Shown piece by piece: positions 1 to 11,826 of a stretch of DNA of 64,000 nt. Origin of the DNA: Phialophora verrucosa (taxonomy: Eukaryota > Ascomycota > Eurotiomycetes > Chaetothyriales > Herpotrichiellaceae); contig MSED01000004.1 in NCBI GenBank assembly GCA_002099365.1, positions 2,170,001 through 2,234,000 on the forward strand, read 5' to 3'. How positions within the stretch are numbered: the first letter of the stretch is position 1; every line of letters starts with the position of its first letter. The translations under genes and the position numbers were made by a program. A model generated the notes under the pieces. The model saw only the letters and a program-made list of their open reading frames with translations. It had not been told where the DNA came from and ran no database searches.

Positions 1-169
1 AAGCCCGCGTTGCCGGCTATCAGTTCGATGTCGGTCTGTGGAGAGGCCACGCCCGTGATAGAGATACATATGATACGTCGCGACCCGACAACATGGCTCT
101 GACGATTCAGGAGTTCTTCCTCCTTACACCACCCCCAGAAGCGATCCAGCTACCATCGATCCATCCACC

Positions 170-2028
170 ATGCAGTTCCTCAAAACCGTCAAGGGTAGGG
201 CCCTCTACCGGATCATGTCCATCTGTTGCTCGTTGGTAAGTGCCAGGGCCCGTCGATGAGTCGCTCAGCTAAACCGTCACAGTCCTTCTGTATGTATGGC
301 TACGATGCTGGAGTCCTCGGGGGTGTCCAGACCACGAAACCCTTCCTCGATGCGCTCGACCATCCCACAGGAACCTACGTCATTCCGATGATTGCATCCT
401 CGTACACGCTGGCAGCAGCCGTGTGCTCATTGGCAGTGACCGTCCTCGGTATGCCACTGGGCCGACGAGGCTGTATCCTGATGGGAGATGCGTTGGTCAT
501 CGTTGGCGCCAGCATTCAAGCATCATCCTGGTCCGTCGCACAAATCATCGTCGGTCGGGTCCTTTGTGGGTTCGGCATTGGCTTTATTTCCTGCAGTGTT
601 CCTACCTACATGGCAGAGATGAGTATCTCGTCGAAAGAACGGGGACCGGAAGTCGCAATCCAATGTGCCTGGCTGATCTCAGGAGTTGCGTGAGTTCCCC
701 GCTTTACTAGAATGCCCCTATCCGTCAAGTCTGATGAGAATGATAGTCTCGCCTACTGGGTCGATTTTGGCTTCACTCGGATGGACAACCAGGTCTCATG
801 GCGCTTTCCGATTGCGTTCCAAGCCTTCTTTGCCACGGTTTCGATCTTCGGCATGTTCTTCCTTCCAGATACTCCGAGATGGTATTACGCAAAAGGACGA
901 ATCGAAGAAGGAGACAGCGTCGTGATGCGTCTCCACGACCGACCCTTCGAAGACCCTTCCGTCCAGGCCATGCGAGAAGAAATCCTGGCTTCGATCAAGC
1001 TGGAGGACGAGGACGAACATAAATTCAACCCGCTCGATTTGTTCTGGGACAGGAGCGATCTCAGGGCCGGCCGCAGAATTCGCATCTCCTTCATGATCCT
1101 GTCGCTTCAACAGATGATGGGTACGTTAAAATCTATCCAGGGTGATCCCAAGGCGGTCCTAGCCTTTACAGCGGTATTTTTGTATCTAAACAATTTAAAC
1201 GACTGACATTGCCGCGAATAGGGATCAACTTGTCGGTATACTACTCCACCGTCATCTTCGACCAAGTCGGTCTCTCACCCTTTCTCTCTCAATTGCTCGC
1301 CGCGGTGATGAACACCGGGTTCGCACTCGGAACATATCCTTTGCCCTGGACGATTGAACGAGTCGGCCGCCGCGGGGTGATGATCTGGTCGGCAGTCGTC
1401 CTGACAGTCTGCATGCTGATCTTTGTGATCATGATTGGATTGCCGAACCCGACGTTGACGACACAATGGGTCGCTGTTGCGTTTGTGATCATCTACAACT
1501 TTGTGTTTGGCTACGGATGGATTGGTGTGCCCTGGCTTTATGGCCCCGAGGTGAGCGCGTCCTGAATCAGGAGTACCGCAAACTCATCCCCTGGAACGAC
1601 ACTGACCACGACGGTGTGAACAGATTGCCCCTCTCAAACTCCGCCATCTCGGTGGCGCGGCTGGCGCGTTCGGCGAATGGCTTTTCAGCTTCATCACCGT
1701 ATTCGCCGGCGGCATCGCGTTGCAGAACGTCGGCTGGAAGATCTGGATCTGGATGCTCTTGTCCTGTGCCGTCGCCGTGCCTTTTGTTTATTTCCTGTGT
1801 CCTGAAGTATGTTCCCTAATCTGGCTCCCCTTGCTGTTTGCGACAGTCACTGACACTTCCGGCGGCAAATAGACGACGGGCAAGACGTTGGAAGAGATTG
1901 ACTTTTTATTCGCCACGCCCGAAATCCGAGACTCGGCTCTTGCGGCCAGGGTGATTCACGATCACCATGCAGAAACGGTCCTGAGGAAGGATCAGATTAT
2001 TGAGTATGAAGAGAAGGAGGATGTGTAG
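170..2028 (+). CDS. MFS sugar transporter (sugar porter family)
   Basis: Six exons (170-235, 283-689, 747-1120, 1222-1550, 1624-1806, 1873-2028) join with matching phases into a 504-residue protein, a normal length for a 12-helix sugar porter of the plasma membrane. Seen: GYDAGVLGG after the first helix, LGRRG in the first cytoplasmic loop, GRVLCGFGIGF near residue 113, PDTPRWYY near 200 before the central loop, and YGPEIAPLKLRHLGGA before helix 11. These are hallmarks of fungal hexose/lactose-permease-like carriers, which usually import sugars with protons. The start at 170 is chosen because the first exon gives a short cytoplasmic N-terminus in frame through a GTAAGT donor. The sugar cannot be told from sequence. 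The 3' flank carries degenerate tandem repeats. Confidence 0.9.
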
Positions 2029-2055
2029 GCGAGTGCGTGCAGCGGACTGCAGGGG

Positions 2056-2175
2056 AATGGTGTATAGCTGGACTTTGGCCATTACGAGGAGAAGGTTGCA
2101 TAAGCAGGACGTCTGCGATGATGAGAAGAAGGTTGTATAGCTGGATTTCTGCAATGATGAAAGAAGGCTGTATAT
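2056..2175. repeat. Degenerate tandem repeat, about 36-bp unit
   Basis: About three imperfect copies of a 35-37-base unit built around GTTGTATAGCTGGA...TCTGC.ATGATGA.AAGAAG follow the upstream transporter stop codon by under 30 bases. They probably lie in the transcribed 3' region. No coding potential is supported. Confidence 0.55.
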
Positions 2176-2390
2176 TAAGCCTAATCTACTCCTGCAGTTA
2201 CAGTAGAAGGTTGAACATGAAGGACCTCAAGATCAAAATCGACCTATCTTCATCCGGGAGGAAGTTGACAAGAGTAGTGTCTCGACCCACTTGCTTCTTA
2301 ATAGTCCTTCAATAGACTTGATATCAACAACATACGGTACAAAGTTCTGCGAAAGTACATATGAGTATATATACGTACCTAGGTATTAAC

Positions 2391-2525
2391 GAATAGAATA
2401 CGGGGAAGATATGATGATGTAGACCTAATGGACCTAACGAATAAAATACAGGGAAGATATGATAACATAGACTTAGTGGACCTGACGAATAAAATACAGG
2501 GAAGATATGATAACATAGACTTGCT
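2391..2525. repeat. Three-copy 48-bp minisatellite
   Basis: The stretch beginning GAATAAAATACAGGGAAGAT recurs at 2391, 2439 and 2487, an exact 48-base period. Copies two and three are nearly identical; copy one is more diverged, and the third breaks off after about 40 bases. It is AT-rich and non-coding. Confidence 0.8.
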
Positions 2526-2935
2526 GAGTCGCCTCGAATTGAATATTTCGCTATAAGACTTTTCTGATATCCGAGACAAGAAAAGATAGGCGGAACGTGC
2601 TTTACGACACTTCTACAGCACAGTGGAAAGAGTAGGTGTAGTACGAGTATAGTACAGTAGCGATCGGAGGCTGTCCAATCCTTGCTTGGTATAGTATGTA
2701 GATCTGTTGGCGGGAAGAAGTGCTGGATGATCTGTCTATAACACGTGCGTGATACAGTATTCCAGGAGAAGAATTAGACAGAGTGTTGCAAAAAAGGTTC
2801 GTATCGATAGTCTTTCATTCGCCATCTCAGCCGTGTCTAGCATACGGAGTACATAGTGATGTAAATCCCCTCGAAACCTAGAGGATTATCTTTCTACCGC
2901 ATGTCGTCTCTGCCCTCGAGCATCCCTCGCTAACT
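2526..2935. other. Intergenic, 3' ends of two convergent transporters
   Basis: AT-rich spacer between the convergent sugar porters, with a TACGGAGTA 9-mer at 2843-2851. No gene or RNA is visible. Confidence 0.7.
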
Positions 2936-4697
2936 TCAAGCATCGTTCACATCCTCGATATTGTACTTGCCCATCTGCCTCGGGGGAATCCTGTGTTGGA
3001 ACAAACAGTCAATCTCTTGGAACGTGCGGCCCTTCAATTCCGGGATGTAGAAGTAGCTCCAGATGGTGCCCAAGAGACAAGCTCCGCCAAAGACGAAACC
3101 AACCTTGCCCTTGAGATTGGCCTTGTCCGGGTTGACCATGTACGGTACCACGATGTTCATGACGGTTCCAAACACGGCTTGGCAGGCAGTGGCCAGACCG
3201 ACGGTCTTGGCTCTCAGCGCAGGGGAAGAGACTTCGCCTAGCAGGGCGAAGGCAATGCAGCCGATGGTGATCTGGTAGATCAGTGCGTACACGACCGTGC
3301 AAGAAGCCTGGACCCAGCGGGCAGCTGACGTGTGCACGACGTCGAGGATGCCCATGAGCATCAGGACAATGGTCATGCCAATCATGCCCCAGACGAACAG
3401 CTTGCGGCGACCGAGCGTGTTGATGGCGGCCCAAGAGATGATGACGCCCACGACACCGCAGGCGGTGACTCCGACGCCGAGATCGAACGCGTGCGTGGTC
3501 TCAATGCCGGCAAGCTCGAAGAAGTATGTCGAAAAGCCAAGCACAAAGACGATCCCGGACAAGTGCTGGCACGCGAAGACACCGACCGAGATGGTCGTTC
3601 GCACAAGGTTGGTGCCGCGGAAGCACTGGTCCCAACGTGCCGAGTTGGAGAGTTCGGCGTCTTCCTCGACCGTTCGGATGATCATGGCGAGCTTGGGTGC
3701 AACGTCGACGCCCTTGCCGTGCAGACGCTCCAAGCTTCGTCGGGCATCTTCCATGCGGCCACGACGGACATAGTGCCATGGGGATTCGGGTGCGAAGGGG
3801 AGTCCGACGAGAAGAATGACTGTTTCGGTCGTCAGACACACGACTCATGTCAAAACCGGGAATGGGTGCCGCTTACCAACGAACAACCACTGGATCGCAA
3901 ATGGACCTCGGAAGGCCCATCGGTCATTCCTGTCTCCGAACCCTTTGATCACAGCGTTCGAGAGGAGCTGGCCAACGACGATGGCGAAATTGATACCACC
4001 CGTGATAATACCACGAAGGACGACTGGCGCCACCTCCGAGCAGTAGAGCGGACCAATGGTCAGGTAGAAGCCCAGACCGATACCGAGTATCAATTTGCCG
4101 ATGAGGAACGCCGGTCTGGTGTGGGAAAACACTTCGCCAAAGATACCACCGGTGACAAAGGCCAGCCCTACGAGGAGGGACCACCGACGGCCGATACGGT
4201 CGGAAAGCCATGAGCACAGGAACCCCCCGAAGAACTGTCCGACGCTCGAGATGCTATTGAAGCCGGACTGCCACGACGCCGGGATGACTGGTGTTAAGCT
4301 TCCGTCAGGAAGCTCAAAGATGTATCTGGCGAAACGTCAGCAAGAGAAACAATCATTTACCGGGCCGCTCGACACATACCCGAACGTGTACCGGAACTGT
4401 GGCACAGAAATCATGGCACCGTTGACTTGTGCGTCGAAACCCCTGGCAAAAGTCGGTCAGCCGGTCCTCAATTACTGTGTGATACAGTAGGTAGCATCCA
4501 AGCACTTACCAAGCGACTCCACTGAAGGCGAAGAAAACACACCAGAAGACCGCCAACTTGTTCTTCACGATGGCTTCTCGGACCGACAGACTGTGCTCTT
4601 CCTCAGCTGCAAGCCGGGCTTGCTCGATCTTTGGAGCGACATGCTCAATGATCGAGTCGGCAGCCTTGGTATCGTCATTGATGCTGGCCTTTTCCAT
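2936..4697 (-). CDS. MFS sugar transporter (sugar porter family)
   Basis: Four exons (4697-4510, 4442-4380, 4325-3877, 3819-2936) give 527 residues. Seen: a charged N-terminus, AFSGVAWGFD at helix 1, SDRIGRRWS after helix 2, APESPWHYVRRGR near residue 244, NTLGRRKLFVWG in the second half and PELKGRTFQEID at the C-terminus. The PESP and PELKGRT motifs are typical of fungal alpha-glucoside/maltose-type permeases, so a disaccharide or glycoside is possible, but the substrate is inference. ATG 4697 starts at a usual distance from helix 1; an in-frame ATG at 4841 would add 48 unconserved-looking residues. It is divergent from the Zn2Cys6 regulator at 5482, which may control it. Confidence 0.9.
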
Positions 4698-5481
4698 CTT
4701 GCCTCTGAGTCGGTGAAGGAATACTGGGCTATTGCGGCGAAGGACGGAGGCAGTCCACCTTGTAGGACGAGCTCGACTCACTGGGAAGAGGGATCTGGCT
4801 ATCTTTATATCGTTGGATTTGCCTTTCGGCGTTCCATGCATATTCTGGAGGTCCCATCCGTCCCCAGATATGTTCTGGAGTCACGACACCTCCAGCCGGA
4901 CATGTAGATTTCTCGTGTCCCGGGATTCCGCATGCCAATGGAGGCAAAGGTCGAAGAGGTTGGCAAGCGGTTGGGTAGCATTGGGGCGGTAGGAGGCGCT
5001 ACCCCGCCCAGACCAGCAGGGAATCATGCCATGGGTGGAGTCACTCGGGCTCGAGTCAAGATGACTCCAAGCGGTAACGTAGTGTTGCAGTCACAGACTT
5101 TTGGCATGGTCCCCTTGCTTACAATGCGTATGATATCAATCACAATGGCTCGTGTTCCCATGCACTGAGTTTCGGCTCCCAAGGCTTCTAGAAGACTGGG
5201 CGCATTGGTCGAGGCGAGCGAGGCTTCTTCGGCCTCCTTGGAGCCTATCAAAGTCGCCCGGGCGGACCGCCTAGTGCCCAGGGGGGTTGTTGGTTGCCCC
5301 GAGAATCTCCCCCACAAGAAAAACGTGTTGGAGGGGACTTGTGGGCTGGTCCAGCACTCCGCTGAAGGGCTTTTATCAGGACCCGGCATTCCGCTCAGCG
5401 AACTTCAATCCTCTCTCCATCGTCTTTCCCCAGATCTTCATCCCCAGTTACCTGGTGGAGAAGGCGTCTTATCATCCTGCA
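4698..5481. promoter_or_regulatory. Divergent promoter region with GC-rich inverted repeats
   Basis: 784 bases separate the start codons of the transporter (minus) and regulator (plus), so both promoters must lie here. At 5255-5264 is the perfect palindrome CGCCCGGGCG, overlapping GGCGGACCGCC (5261-5271, 5-base arms around one base). CGG/CCG pairs are the usual half-sites of Zn2Cys6 dimers, so this is a plausible but unproven operator. Confidence 0.4.
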
Positions 5482-7605
5482 ATGGAAAGCTCGCTTCGGA
5501 ACATTCTCCATTCCAACGAGCCCAGTTATGATTCTTCGACCCTCCATCCAGGCCACTTGCCGGCGGCTGTCCAGCAGAATGGCGCCTTCATCAGCACAAT
5601 CGAGGCTGAAACCGCCCTGACTGAGTCCCGGAAACGTCCTGCCGCGCGGAAATCATCCTATCCCCGGAAGAGGGCAATACAGGCCTGCCAGAAATGCCGA
5701 GTGCGTCGCACTAAATGCAATAACGCACGGCCGTCATGCTCCTCCTGCCTGTCGATCGGTGCTGAATGCACATACTCCGAAGGAGACCATTCAACGTATG
5801 TGGAATGCAGGCGGCACATCCTCGGGGCGTGTGCTGATGGCTTGAACCCTTCTCTGACTCCTGCAGCTTCGATTCCGCGAGTCTGGCAATCTTGGACAAA
5901 TTGAACACGCTTGAAGAGCTGTTGCGGGCACGGAACGGCCAGGCCCAGATCGCGGCAGCGGTCTCGAGCAGTGTCGCCGACAGTCCGAGCCGGGGAGTGT
6001 TGTCCCGACTCAAATCGTTGAATTCGCCCAGCCTGGAAAGGTCGAAGGATGCCGCGCCTTGTCATATGAACATCGAAGGCGTCTTGTCATGGTCTGTGTT
6101 CGATGATGTGAGCCCCAATCTTGATCTGAAAGGACTGCTTAACTCGAGCCATGGCCCCAACCAAACTCTGTCCATGGTCACCGAGTTCGATGAGCAGGTG
6201 GCCGAGGAGGAACTGGTGGCGCATTTTATGAACAACGTGTTCATCTACAATCCAGTGCTCGAGGAGGCCAAGATCCAACGCTACATGCGTGATGCCCGGT
6301 TCAATGGAATCGGATGGGACGCACAGTCGTGTTTGCTGGTGAGTTGCCCTCTGACACTCGGGGCATTGGAGCTGTTACGCTGACACTCTTTCACAGCTGT
6401 TGATCTATGCACACGGATCCATTGGCCCATTCGACGTGGGCCCTCAACAAGATGCCTCGTCATTTCGCTCATCTCCTCAATTCCGGCAGTCGGAGTCGTA
6501 CTTCTCGGCGGCGCAGAAGCGAATGGGCCATCTGCTATGCCGGACAGGCGTTCTGGAAGCACAGTGCTTCTTTCTGGCCGGCGTGTACTTGATGGCAACC
6601 TTGCGTCCGATGGAAGCATGGAAGATGTTTGTCCAGGCGCTCGCCTGCTGTCAGGCCTTCTACACGGAGAAAGAGTCTCCCGAGGTCGACAGGGAAGGAG
6701 AGCAACGGCTGCGGGAAAGCATCTACTGGACTTGCTTCAAGTCGGAGCTGTAAGTGAAGTGCTCTGGCTCGATCATCGGCCGCCGAAACAAACGCTGAAT
6801 TCCAAACAGGGAGCTGCGACTTGAACTGAATGTCTCGGAGACGTCGATCTGGGATCTGACATACCCTGCCTTCTTCCCTTCGCCTCCAGAGGGCCTCCGG
6901 TCGCAAAGGGAAATTGTATGGTACTTTTATCTTGCTGAAATTGCCCTGCGCCGGCTCGGCAATAGGATCCTCAATTATATCTACGACAGCAAGGCCACGA
7001 GCTCATTGTCCGACGCCGCCGAATCGACGCTGGGGTTCGAACAGCAAGCTTCGGACTGGATCCGGTCTCTGCCTCAAGCACTGGAACTCGATGCACCGTC
7101 CGTGGGCGAAGAGAGCGACTTGCACCATTCGCTCAAGTTCATCCTGAAGGGCCACCTGCTCGATTGCTATGAGATGATGTACTGGCCTTTCATCGTCTCC
7201 GCGGTGAACTATGACACACCGGAGCGGACTCCCACGATTTCTAGCGAGTCGATGGATACCTTTGTCCACAAAGCACTGGTTGTCTGTGTGGAAAGAATCG
7301 AAAAGAACGAGCAGGGATTCTTCTACCGCCACCATGGCACCTGGCTGATGTTGAGGTCTTGCACACGAAGTGCATTTGTCCTCCTCGCGGCGGCCAGGCT
7401 TGACAAGTTGACACTGCTCATGCCAGATCGGTGGCGACAGGCGGTGGAAAAGGTCATTGAGATGTTGAGGTTCTGGAGACGAGAGAGCAGGGACGTCGAA
7501 GACAGACTGCGGCTTGTTGAGACGTTGCTGGCAGGTCTGTCATTCACCGATCCACGCGTGATGAACAAAGTGGACACATTCTCATCATCGGGGACATTGT
7601 CATGA
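5482..7605 (+). CDS. Zn2Cys6 fungal transcription factor
   Basis: Four exons (5482-5795, 5867-6338, 6397-6749, 6810-7605) encode 644 residues. The zinc cluster spans residues 69-96 with spacing C-x2-C-x6-C-x6-C-x2-C-x6-C, preceded by basic residues and followed by LDKLNTLEELLRAR, a short coiled coil expected for dimerisation. The middle region (EELVAHFMNNVFIYNPVLEE, later the TCFKSELELRLELN block) matches the fungal-specific middle homology region. It should bind CGG-type sites in the nucleus. ATG 5482 is chosen over an in-frame ATG at 5287 because the extra residues look like leader sequence. It is divergent from a sugar porter, which suggests control of sugar uptake or metabolism; this is inference. 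Confidence 0.88.
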
Positions 7606-7697
7606 GCTTGGTTGATTTTGCCTTTTTCTTTTAATACCCACTCATTTGAAGGCAACAACAATGGGCGGTCTGGGTGTTTCTGCTGGTGCATCTTCAT

Positions 7698-9133
7698 TCA
7701 AGCGTCTACCTCACGAATCTTATACTCAAACATCTTGTTCGATGGGACGCTGTTCTTGTCCAGGATCTTGACCGATGTGTCGATGCCAGCGGCTGGGACC
7801 TTGTACTCGAACTTCTTGCCAGGATCTGGCTTCCTGCCATCAGGAAGCGGGTACGGATAAGGGAGATATTCTGGCATCAGGCCCAGTTGAATCAGCAGGG
7901 AAGCTTGATCCCAGGCAATATGCTCATGGTACAAGCGATCACCGCGCACGCAAACGACCGACGTGCATGGAAGCTCGACCTTTCGTCCTGTTGGAGGTAT
8001 GCCAGGAGCTCTTGCGGGAAGTGAGTTCGTACCCTGCGACGAAAGAGAAAAGCGGACTTACAGCCAATCAATTTCCATGTCATGCGTGAACGTGGCGACA
8101 AATTCGTCACAGACTCGATCAATACCAATTGTCCGACTCACCAGCACCAAGTTCATGTCCTTTGGATTCTTGGGAATGAAATTGTTTGCGTAAAAGTGGG
8201 ACAGACTCGCTCGCCCAATGCCGCCGGTCATCTACAGCCGAATTAGCAACCTCGTCCACTCACGCATGTGCAGAGATCTGGGGTGTTTTCGTACCGTGGG
8301 AATATGGTTGACGTAGGGTTCCTGCACCATCGTGGCCATCGTCTTTGGCACAGACCGCTCCGCAAACTCGAAATACGTATGCTCTTCCCATATCGCCTCG
8401 AGATCGAAATCCAATCCGCGGATGTACTTCTTCAAGAAAGTGAGGTTCCGCGTATGCGACACCGCCTCGTTGGTGCTGTCGAAATTCGGCTGACATGGAA
8501 TGGCAAAGTTCGACGCCTTTACTGTCGGATAAGAGTATACTTTGGCGCCAGGGTGCGTATCTGCCTTTCCCTGCCCAGCCAGATGGCAAAGTACTGGCAT
8601 CGAGGCCGGAACGACACGGTCCCCAACTGTACCATAGATGACCGCTGCCGATATCCTCGTGTCCAAGGCGTCGCTATAGGCAAGGTCATCCCACACAGAC
8701 GCGTCGTAAACTTGAAAACGTTTCTCAGTCCACTTCCACTGCCATTGCCACTGCCATTCCTTGAAGAAAATCCAAACACTGCAGGACACTCACCTATCAT
8801 CGCAATCCCATTATTGGTATCGCATTTCTCACACTCCTCGAGCGCCGCAGCAGCCTTTTGAAGAGTCGCCTTCTCAACCTTCCCCCTTCCCATGCCGTCG
8901 AACTCGTCAGTTCGGAGCTCGACGACCGCGAATCCCTCTTCCGCCCATTTCAGCAACGGCGGCGGAATACCGTCCACGCAGATAACACCGTCCTGTGGAT
9001 ACCGAGGCGCCTTCTCCGACAGCACGAGAATCAGACCAGGGCCATGCCCCAGCCGAGACAGCGGAGGTAGGAGAGAAATATGTTTGCTGACTTTTACAAG
9101 CTCCGCGGTTGGAAGGGCGCTTTGGTCGCCCAT
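7698..9133 (-). CDS. Dienelactone hydrolase-like / SnoaL-like fusion protein
   Basis: Four exons (9133-8794, 8710-8295, 8231-8062, 8010-7698) give 412 residues. The first 240 or so show an alpha/beta-hydrolase of the dienelactone hydrolase type (GHGPGLILVLSE, DGIPPPLLKWAEEGFAV, then HPGAKVYSYPTV). The rest resembles a SnoaL/NTF2-like domain (FYANNFIPKNPKDMNLVLVS, PGIPPTGRKVELP, HIAWDQASLL). Where DLH enzymes have the nucleophile G-x-C-x-G-G, this protein reads AMIGVYDAS across the first splice junction, with no cysteine or serine elbow, so hydrolase activity is doubtful. Such fungal fusions are commonly annotated carboxymethylenebutenolidase. It ends 92 bases from the convergent regulator. 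Confidence 0.78.
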
Positions 9134-11826
9134 GATCTTGATATGATGGGTCGGACGGTGTACAGACTGAGAAGGGCCCGATGATCAAGCAATGGCCCTT
9201 GAATGAGTCCCCTGTACGCAGTACAGTAGTATAATCCTGGTCTCGACGGAGCGTTCTCCAGAAACTCTCAGTAGTGGTATCTGCAAAGTACAGTTGTAGA
9301 GAGGAGTAGTAGAAATATCTAACTCATCTCTACACCATACCAGAGGCTGAGGGACCCTAGCCGCGAGAGTGCCATCGGATGGCCTTATCGAACGCAGCAG
9401 GTGGGGTGAGCGGACCGCCACCTCGAAGCCATATGGCTCGGCACCGATACGCAGTACGGAGTACACAGCTACATAGGTCCCAAGCGTCCTACTGTAGAAG
9501 GAAGCAGTCAACGCCCACTGAAATTGGATGCGAGCCGTGACCGTACAATCATAGCATTGTGATTCCCGTACACAATACGAAGACATGCTCCCGCCTGAAG
9601 AGATAGTGATACTGCATTGTAATTATTTGCGAAACACGCTCCATCGAAATCGTGCATCTTCCGACATTTTCGATCTCACCCCAGCCAGGACAGGCATCCT
9701 GCTCATCGTACCGAGTACGTAGTCCGTACACTGGATGTCCCCACCAACAAGGCGCCCTGCTAAGACTGGGACTAAGACGAGGGGCCAGAGGACATGAAGA
9801 TGCATTCAACGAAATCACCGACTTCCAATCTACAGCTAAGTATTAGGCCAGTCACACCGTACTTGGGCTTCTTCAAGGAAAGCAAGTCACACGTGTAGGG
9901 GAGAGGTGGAGATAGAACGCGGACCGAGAAGGGCCATTGCATTGCATTGCACGTCTTGTCTCTGATCTTCGCGTTCTCAGTTTTGGTGGCGAGGACGTCC
10001 TGCTTGTAACACCTCGAATCCTGTAAAGCACGTAAGTCCTTCTGCTGATAGGCACGGATCGTTGGCCCTGCTTGCAACACCGAGCCTGCAGAGAGGGCAT
10101 AGTAGAACTAGAGGTGGGGCTTTCAGTAAACGAGCTAGTCGTCCGTCCTACACGAGTCGTCCTTCCGACACTGTGTATATATATTATATAGTGCGTCTAA
10201 AGGCGTACTGCAGCACACCGCACAAACACGCCGCCTTGACTCCGGACTGACTGACCGTCACGTCGCTGTGCCTAACATCGTGGCATTCACAGAGCACCCG
10301 CCCGCGTATCTTGAGCATAAAGAAGAACAGAACCCGATGAAGCTGTAGCGCGTCAGGCTGCAATGGGAGGCGCGGCGTTGTTGCCGATCTGACCGGAGCG
10401 TATATGGGGACAGGGGAAGATACGTGATGACAACATTGTGCCAGAGAGTCCACCCAAGAGGTACGGTGTACTGTGTTGTTACCATGTCGTGTGGATGCAC
10501 ATGCTCTTCGTGAAGTATCAAGACCGCTGCTCCGAGGCCCGGATGGTGTCGCACATACCGATCCATCCCAAATTGTGGTTCTGAATTCCTGATCTTGTAG
10601 AGGTATGGATGCCATCGGGCTGCTAGAGCTCCTACACATGCACTCTAGCTTGCAACAGGAGATCCTCTTATGATTCTTGAGTCGGTTTTCATCCGATCAT
10701 GTACCGCAGTGACGACGGAGGGTCGGCTCCAGGCATTCAGAAATCAGAGGCTTCGCGTCTTGCTCGGTACTGCTCCCCATCAGCCATGTTTCACACCATG
10801 AAGGACACTGGTTGCTGGGGGGGAATAGATCATCCGTTTACCCGTTTAGGAACAGACTGTGCGAGCGCGTCGATAAGCTATGGTTCCTCTGTTACAGGGA
10901 CGTCGGTCAAGGTCATGAGCAGTGAAATTGAGGAAGGGGTCACCACACGGTCCAGTCATTCTGCTTTCGAAGGATGGCCAACCTGGGAGGAGACCCTACC
11001 GCAGGTCTCATGAGCCGTGATTCAGCTTGAGAACCGTTTGGATCAGTTCTACGTGCTCTGGGCGAGTGGTATACTCTCGTTCGCTGGTAGCTTTGAGGTC
11101 GATGAGCTTCCTGAAGGTCGCAGGCGCGCCACCGTAGGGTCGACGCGTCGGGCTTAGATCGGCACAAGCCGCACGAGGCCCAGCAAGATCATGAGTAACA
11201 AACCGGATGGATAAAGGCGCAATTCGATCTTGAAGCTAAAGTACGGAGTAATAGTTGTCGCGTCGATACTGGGTATCTAGGCCATGTGTAGCGATCTGTA
11301 CGGATAATCTCGAGACAGGTCCAAACCACCCTCCCTGTCTCAGGCCGTTGAATCAGCCTTCCGGATTGCGATGCGACTAAATTTCTCGTCCGCTCCAGCA
11401 GCTAGTTCCCAACACCTCGGGATCAGGGATGGCAGGGTTGAGAATGATCTCCATGGGCAGGGGATGCTCCAAGACCGCACTGCTTCCTCGTGTGAACGGG
11501 TTGCAGAGGTCTCCCTCCACCACCTCTGGGATACCGTTGAATCTCGGAACTCCCAGACAGTTGAATTGGCACCTTGCCCTCCAGCCGCATGATCTGCTCG
11601 GCAAAGTCGGTGTCACATCAAGCAGACCCTACATCAACAGAATACCTCGGAGGAATGAGGTTGTTCATGCTTTTATTCGTGGTACATAACAGGACCACAG
11701 CCTCTAGGGCAACATCAAGATCCAGATTGCCCTATCCAAACCACCCAAAAATCATCAACTAGCCTCATGACAGATATCAACCGGACCTCGCCGGGTATTT
11801 TGAGAAGTGAAAAATGATAGTGTACA
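9134..11826. other. Gene-poor 2.7-kb stretch
   Basis: Only short open frames without recognisable domains occur on either strand. It holds TACGGAGTA at 9455-9463 and 11242-11250 and a short run of ATTGC pentamers near 9935-9950. A minus-strand frame ending near 11377 could be a decayed exon but matches nothing I recognise. Confidence 0.6.

Noticed and set aside
3332..4213. 293-codon plus-strand frame
   Set aside because: It is antisense to the sugar porter exons, highly charged and without any domain; a shadow of the codon pattern on the other strand.
10184..10639. 151-codon minus frame
   Set aside because: Unrecognised composition, no splice partners and lies in an otherwise empty region.
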